The notes under the pieces: generated by a model
What the model was told of the DNA's origin: nothing
Seen by the model: only the letters and a program-made list of their open reading frames with translations
The model's database searches: none
Made by a program: the position numbers and the translations under genes
Assembly: GCA_029216955.1 (NCBI GenBank)
Contig: JANAVB010033217.1
Location: 2,900,854-2,964,853 of the forward strand
DNA: 64,000 nucleotides
Origin: Iris pallida
Lineage: Eukaryota > Streptophyta > Magnoliopsida > Asparagales > Iridaceae
Direction: 5' to 3'
Shown: positions 59,466 through 64,000 of the stretch, piece by piece
Position numbering within the stretch: the stretch's first letter is position 1
Layout of the letters: every line of letters begins with the position of its first letter

Positions 59466-60933
59466 CATCATACATTTCATTATTGTTTGTTTTATTTCAG
59501 TGCGAACAACCAAACAACTCAGAGAAACAAATGAAAGGCTCGTTGAGGAGAAAAGGGAGCTTCAAAATAAAGTTGAATCATTTAAGATTGAAGCCAATGA
59601 AAAGGATTGCAAAATTAAAGATCTCGAAGCCATGGCTAAAGTACTTCAGAATGAGGAGTTACAAGCTGCTGCTGAACCTGCTGCTCCAAGAGAAGTCAGA
59701 AGAAGAGGAGGATCGGGGGAAAGAGGTTAATAAAAAGCAATACAGTTGGAGAGGCTAATAAAAAACGGAAGGTTAATGATGCTACGAAATCCCGAGAAGA
59801 CGCCAAAATGGCTGAATTAAAGAAGAACCGCGTCATACTAAGGGAATGCGATGAACTCTTACTTTGGAAACATGCGGATGAAGAGCTGAAGAAACAATAC
59901 ATCGACATCGTAATTCCCAGAAAGAATTCTCCAAAGTATGTATTCTGAACCCTTTTTTTATTTCGTTTTTTCTAGACTTTTTTCACAATTATGTAATGAG
60001 AATCTATCTTTATTAATTTAATCTAAACTAAATTTATGTGCAGTGATATGGTATACGAATTTTATCCGAAAAAGGGTGAAAATGAAGTTTCAGTCCAGCT
60101 GTCGGCAGTAGACATGCAAGACATACTCAACTATGACGACATGGAGGCTGGCATACTGGACATAATAATAAGAAAGCTGAAAGAAATTCAAGGCAGTAAA
60201 AGGTGTGCCCCGTCTAGTTCGAAGGAGGTGCCATTGATCCAGAAAAAAAAGCCGGCGCTCCAATCCCATAAGTGGTCTGCATTCATGACGGCCCACACAT
60301 TGGTAAGAATTCAAACAGAAAAATCCATATTCATGTGTACACCGATGAAAAATGACAGAAAAAAATTACTCATGATATTGTGTATTGTTTTTGGGAAACA
60401 ACAGACCGTCATTCAACGTGTCAATGAAGAAACCGCAAAACCCGGCGCCTGTGAAGACATCCAAAAAGTAGAAGACTTCGTCATGGGTTTGGAGGACGAC
60501 ATAGAGTTGTTATTCATCCCACTTTTTAATGCAACCATCAAACACTATACTCTGCTCACATTCAACTTTATCTCCTACGACTGGACACACTACAACTCCT
60601 TGTGGCAAACCACGTACGATACGTGCAAGGTGGATGCAGAATTAACGAAGAAAACCTTAGAGCCTATCGTCAGGAGAAAAGTTGATATGATGAGGGAGAG
60701 ATGCCCGGCGAAGAAGGAGTATGAGAGCAAAGTGCTGAATTGTTCTCTAAATTGCCCACAACAACGGGCACCCAACTGCCTCTTGTACACGGCATATTAT
60801 ATGAATAGGTTGACGACTCCTCCCTTCGAAATACCGGGAGGAAATGACAATGAAACTCACCAGAAGATTACAAAGATGAGGTTGTCATGGGCTAAGGAGT
60901 TGCTTTCAAGCAAATATGTAAATCGATCCTAGC

Positions 60934-61112
60934 AATGACATTGTAAAACAACACTGTAATTATGATATAATTGGGCAAGGAACTTCTGTCTTTTATAAGC
61001 TCTGCTTTTATAATATAATCATTTTTGAATTACATTTACATCGTCAAAACCACGAAAAGTTTGACTTTTATTTACATATGAAACAACTCGAACTCATGCG
61101 CCAAAAGGGCAG
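60934..61112. repeat. 179-bp direct repeat, copy 1
   Basis: Starts two bases after the stop of gene 2 (AATGACATTGTAAAACAAC) and ends GCGCCAAAAGGGCAG. It matches 62954-63132 over the same length without indels and with only a few substitutions. A third diverged piece is at about 63430-63515. Confidence 0.92.
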
Positions 61113-61730
61113 TGGGTTCCTTAGCCTCAGGAGTCTATCTCTTCGACATGTTCCTTGTTGAAGAAGGATGGCTTTGCACGGTGCTCTCCCTCAAAACAAA
61201 ATTCCTTGAGGCAGTGGGTTCCTTTGCCTCAGTGAGTTCCTTTGCACGGAGGATGCACGATGAAGTGACTTGCCTCAAGGAGTCATGCTACGGTTCCTAT
61301 GCTCTGACCATGCACGATCAATACCATCTACCACGCGGACACGAACTGAAAGACGACAGAGAACAACACTCCTTGACAGTTGATGCTTTCAATTGGATTC
61401 CTTGAAGCAAAACACTTCATCGTGCATCGTCAGAGGAGTGTTGTTCTCAAGGAATTCAATTGAAAGCTTCAACTGTCAAGGAGTGTTGTTCTCTGTCGTC
61501 TTTCAGTTCGTGTCCGCGTCGTATTCATCGTGAGCATAGGAACCGTTGCATGACTCCTTGAGGCAAGTCACTTCATCGTGCATCCTCCATGCAAAGGAAC
61601 TCACTGAGGCAAAGGAACCCACTGCCCCAAGGAATTTTGTTTTGAGGCAGAGCACCGTGCAAAGCCATCCTTCTTCAACAAGGAACATGTAGAAGAGATA
61701 GACTCCTGAGGCAAAGGAACCCCCTGTCTC
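61113..61730. repeat. Long inverted repeat (hairpin), arms about 290 bp
   Basis: TGGGTTCCTTAGCCTCAGGA near 61114 pairs with TCCTGAGGCAAAGGAACCC near 61705. Pairing continues through GAAGAAGGATGGCTTTGCAC/GTGCAAAGCCATCCTTCTTC, the CCTCAAGGAGTCATGC block, and GACGACAGAGAACAACACTC/GAGTGTTGTTCTCTGTCGTC to a loop near 61405-61440. The plus frame 61112-61405 and the minus frame 61503-61793 are the two arms read in opposite directions (FLVEEGWLCTVL), not separate genes. A transcript would form a long double-stranded RNA. Confidence 0.9.
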
Positions 61731-61856
61731 AAGGAATTTTGTTAACTTGTGGCAGAGCACCGTGCAAAGCCATACTTGTTCAACAAGGAACATGTCGAAG
61801 GGATAGACTCCTGGCTGGCGATTCGACAGAGCGTGGAACGATAATAAACTCCAAAC

Positions 61857-62132
61857 TCATGCACATCTCAGTCTTCTGAAGGACTTCACCACCGTGCATC
61901 GTCGGACCAATGGAACACGTTGAAGAAATGAACTCCTGGCGGCAAAGGAACACCGTGCATAGTCCGAGCCAATCAACGTGCGGGCGCTTCGACAGAGCGT
62001 GGGTTGGCAATAATTCAAACCCACGCACATGTCAGTCTTCTGAAGGACTTCACCACCAAAGCTTCTTCGAACGAGGAGATCGACAACCAAGAGGAAAGAG
62101 TCTTGCCAAGGCGGAGGATCGGTAGAGTCCAT
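61857..62132 (-). CDS. Short frame MDSTDPPPWQ, copy of 11301-11456
   Basis: ATG at 62132 (minus) opens MDSTDPPPWQDSFLLVVDLL and stays open for 91 codons. It matches the 11.3 kb copy through LLVRR-F-GE-LQKT and has the same TATA-leader spacing. The region 61800-62060 also contains a second diverged copy of the middle part (CCGTGCATCGTCGGACC / CTTCTGAAGGACTTCACCACC occurs twice). Product unknown. Confidence 0.45.
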   Translation of the reverse strand: MDSTDPPPWQDSFLLVVDLLVRRSFGGEVLQKTDMCVGLNYCQPTLCRSARTLIGSDYARCSFAARSSFLQRVPLVRRCTVVKSFRRLRCA

Positions 62133-62185
62133 CGCCACAAGAAAAGCTAAGTGAGATGAGAACAAACTCTCTCTACACTACTGGC

Positions 62186-62193
62186 ATTTATAG
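62186..62193 (-). promoter_or_regulatory. TATA box with upstream GGCGCATG box (minus strand)
   Basis: The minus strand reads TTTTTGGCGCATGAGTCCGA, then CCTATAAATGCCAG, then a leader to ATG 62132. It is the sister of the plus-strand promoter at 11243-11250. Confidence 0.65.
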
Positions 62194-62403
62194 GCATGGA
62201 ACAACTCGGACTCATGCGCCAAAAAGGCAGCCACTTCGAATTCTGCCCCTGCTCAATTAAAGCTAAGTAAGACTGGAACAATTAATTTCCATCAATACCA
62301 ATGCCATTAATACCAATGAATATACCCCTTCGAATTCTGCCAACTTTGATACCCCTTACTGTATCAAAGTTTTTTTCTTGATACAGTAGGGGGTATCAAA
62401 GTT

Positions 62404-62647
62404 TTGATACCCCCTATGTATGACATGTGGGCCCTTCATGCTTTAAAAAATGTGTACAAATATATATATATACATAAATTTTAATAGGGCCCACAAAACT
62501 CTTTTCTAACAAAACTCTTTTCAAAGTTTTGATACCCCGATGTATGACATGTGGTCCCCTCTTGCTTTGTAAAACGTGTAAACATATATATATACACATT
62601 ATTTTTTGAGATGGCCCACATGTCATACATAGGTGCCTGTATCAAAG
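62404..62647. mobile_element. Nested MITE copies with GATACCCC...ATGTATGACATGTGG ends
   Basis: GTTTTGATACCCC followed by ATGTATGACATGTGG occurs at about 62404 and 62524. GGCCCACATGTCATACATAGG ... GTATCAAAG, the inverse, is at about 62612-62647. The 62524-62647 unit looks like a complete MITE of about 124 bp with 35-bp inverted ends; the other is a partial copy. TTGATACAGTAGGGGGTATC near 62373 is another inverted fragment. Confidence 0.65.
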
Positions 62648-62720
62648 TTTTTTTCCTTTAAATAGCACCCATAATTAACTTACAAAAAAGTATAAATAAA
62701 ACAAAATATTGTTATAGTCA

Positions 62721-62776
62721 AGATTTGAACCAATGACCTCTTGAATACAAGTCTAGCAGTGTAACCACGACACCAC
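62721..62776 (-). mobile_element. tRNA-derived SINE promoter remnant
   Basis: The minus strand has an A-box-like TGGTTACACTGC and a B box GGTTCAAATCT (62721-62731) at tRNA spacing, with TTGTATTCAAGAGG between them as in tRNA-derived plant SINEs. No matching acceptor stem is seen, so it is not a working tRNA gene. Confidence 0.55.
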
Positions 62777-62780
62777 AATA

Positions 62781-62942
62781 GCATTCTCCGTGTTTTATTA
62801 AACGGAGAATAACATTCTCCGTTTTGAATTAAACGGAGAATAGCTTCACAGTGTTAAAAACAAATTAGAATGTTCATTCTCCGTTTTAAATTAAAACGGA
62901 GAATATCATTCTCCGTTTTAAATTAAAACGGAGAATGACATT
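62781..62942. repeat. CGGAGAATG palindromes downstream of gene 2
   Basis: About five units, e.g. AACGGAGAATAACATTCTCC, AACGGAGAATATCATTCTCC and AACGGAGAATGACA. TTTTAAATTAAAAC linkers make linker and unit alternate as palindromes. It ends just before the second 179-bp repeat. Confidence 0.9.
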
Positions 62943-62953
62943 TGCCACATAAG

Positions 62954-63132
62954 AATGACATTGTAAAACAACAATGTAATTATGATGTAATTGGGCAAGG
63001 AACTTCTGTCTTTGATAAGCTCTGCTTTTATAATATAATCATTTTTGAATTACATTTACATTGTCAAAACCACGAAAAGTTTGACTTTTATTTACATATG
63101 AAACAACTCGAACTCATGTGCCAAAAGGGCAG
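62954..63132. repeat. 179-bp direct repeat, copy 2
   Basis: Same length and sequence as 60934-61112 except for a few substitutions. The 80-codon frame 62942-63184 is fortuitous. GAACTCATGCGCCAA occurs again at about 63190, showing local rearrangement. Confidence 0.92.
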
Positions 63133-63329
63133 TCATTTTTATAATAAGATCTCCCAAATTCTGCCATTTATTGGCAAAATTTAACAACTCGAACTCATGC
63201 GCCAAGCTGCAGTCACTTTTATTGTCATTAATACCAATGAATCTGCCATTTATATGCCATTAATACCAATGAATTCTTCCATTTATATGCCATTTATTCC
63301 TAATGAATCTGCCCCTTCGGATTATATTC

Positions 63330-63425
63330 TCCTTTTTATTGGTAACGGAGAATGGAATTCTCCGTTTACTTGAAACGGAGAATAACTTTCCCGTTTAAAT
63401 TAAATCGTTAGTATTCTATTCACCG
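63330..63425. repeat. Last CGGAGAATG palindromes in the window
   Basis: Two clear units (AACGGAGAATGGAATTCTCC, AACGGAGAATAACTTTCCCG) and a decayed one. Confidence 0.8.
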
Positions 63426-64000
63426 TTTATGTCTGCTCTTCTGTCTTTTATAATAAAATCCTTTTTGAGTTACATTTACATTGTGATAACCACGAAAAGT
63501 TTGACTTTTTGAGTTACATGTACATTATGAAAGTCTGAAATACTACATAAAATCCTACTATCAAGAAAAAAGTTGAATATGAGCTGCGTGCGGGCATCGT
63601 AGAGCAATGGAACTCCTTGAGGCAAAGGAATTCCTTGAGGCAGTGGGTTCCTTTGCCTCAGTGAGATCCTTTGCCAGTGAGATCCCTTTGCTTCTCCATT
63701 TTTGATGTACTACGTTTTGAATTGGAATTTAATGTTCTCCATTTTATCTAATTGTCTTCTCAAACTTTGCATGGAGAACATATTTTTTATATAGTATATC
63801 TCGTGTGAATGATATCTTGCCACATAATAAAGACATTATCTTAAGTCAACGACGTTTCATTTTATTCCATTTGCTCATTTTCATATTTCGCTTTCGTACT
63901 TTACAATTACGATAATCGTGACCGTTTTTTTACAAAATTACATTTCTAGCCTTCGGAATAGATTGACTTTCTGTAGGCTGGCTTGATTTCCTTGAGAAGG
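63426..64000. other. No gene seen; fragments of the 179-bp repeat and the hairpin
   Basis: 63430-63515 is a diverged piece of the 179-bp repeat. 63597-63690 repeats hairpin words (CCTTGAGGCAGTGGGTTCC). The remainder to the window end shows nothing I can name. Confidence 0.6.

Larger units (their letters stand above)
57100..60932 (+). pseudogene. DUF1985/plant-mobile-domain-like, coiled-coil and Ulp1-like protein, probably decayed
   Basis: Exon 1 57100-57283 (MSASAAESSPAALP, ending in a KKVAKKKKEKVAK basic patch). Exon 2 57507-59237. Exon 3 from 59501, reaching 59935 only with a frame change near 59700-59760. Exon 4 60044-60302 and exon 5 60405-60932; the 102-bp stretch 60303-60404 is GT...AG but also open. 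Exon 2 starts with a DUF1985/plant-mobile-domain-like region (SLKNTGFWNFVEIF, FGLPLNEESVDDVSYRRL, LPYRFLALVDSVDVIN), then a repeated coiled coil. The C-terminus is Ulp1-like: IKHYTLL (His, 60543), HYNSL (Asn where gene 1 has Asp, 60594) and CPQQRAPNCLL (Cys, 60777; N-C-L instead of D-C-G). Lesions: TAG at 58781-58783 and the exon-3 frame change. A KKRKV nuclear signal follows the frame change. Same direction as gene 1. Confidence 0.7.

Noticed and set aside
61112..61793. Two separate genes on opposite strands
   Set aside because: They are the two arms of one inverted repeat.

Overview
The window is transposon-dense nuclear DNA from a flowering plant. Evidence for this: Ty3/gypsy elements of the Tekay/Del type with 2.9-3.5 kb LTRs, CACTA elements with a tnp2-type transposase, tRNA-derived SINEs, Tourist-like MITEs, a Mutator-like element with a 9-bp target duplication, and GT-AG introns. 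I see no rRNA gene, no CRISPR array and no ordinary housekeeping gene. The species cannot be named from the sequence.

Layout. 1-6529: a gypsy element whose integrase gene was split by another element's LTR (junction at 1858/1859), followed by its own 3' LTR. 6530-13500: retroelement debris on the minus strand, including a duplicated 0.7-0.8 kb unit, two TATA promoters and unrecognised short reading frames. 13500-17355: microsatellites and a deleted CACTA element on the minus strand (CACTA-2). 17440-20218: two SINEs, two MITEs and a foldback element.

21593-44595 is a complete CACTA element (CACTA-1) with terminal inverted repeats and a CGG target duplication. Its second gene was hit by a solo LTR (target duplication AGGCC), and that LTR was hit by a full-length Tekay-like element at 28056-39342 (target duplication GGGGC). 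Every boundary can be placed to the base. Subtracting the insertions restores an open CACTA-1 second gene of about 530 codons. The Tekay-like polyprotein stays in one frame from gag to integrase and is broken only by six TAG codons.

44599-50077 has no recognisable gene. 50078-51859 is a non-autonomous Mutator-like element (TAAATTATT duplicated on both sides) carrying about 25 tandem palindromes of the form CGGAGAATG-N-CATTCTCCG. The same palindrome recurs up to 63.4 kb, including inside introns of two adjacent same-strand genes. Gene 1 (55049-56734) is an intact seven-exon Ulp1/C48 SUMO-peptidase-like gene of 400 codons with His, Asp, Gln and Cys in place. Gene 2 (57100-60932) joins a plant-mobile-domain/DUF1985-like region, an expanding coiled coil and a second Ulp1-like domain with an Asp-to-Asn change. 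It carries a TAG and a probable frameshift. This palindrome and twin-Ulp1 locus is the best candidate for something undescribed. Downstream lie a 0.6 kb inverted repeat, 179-bp direct repeats and a promoter cassette shared with the 11.2 kb region.
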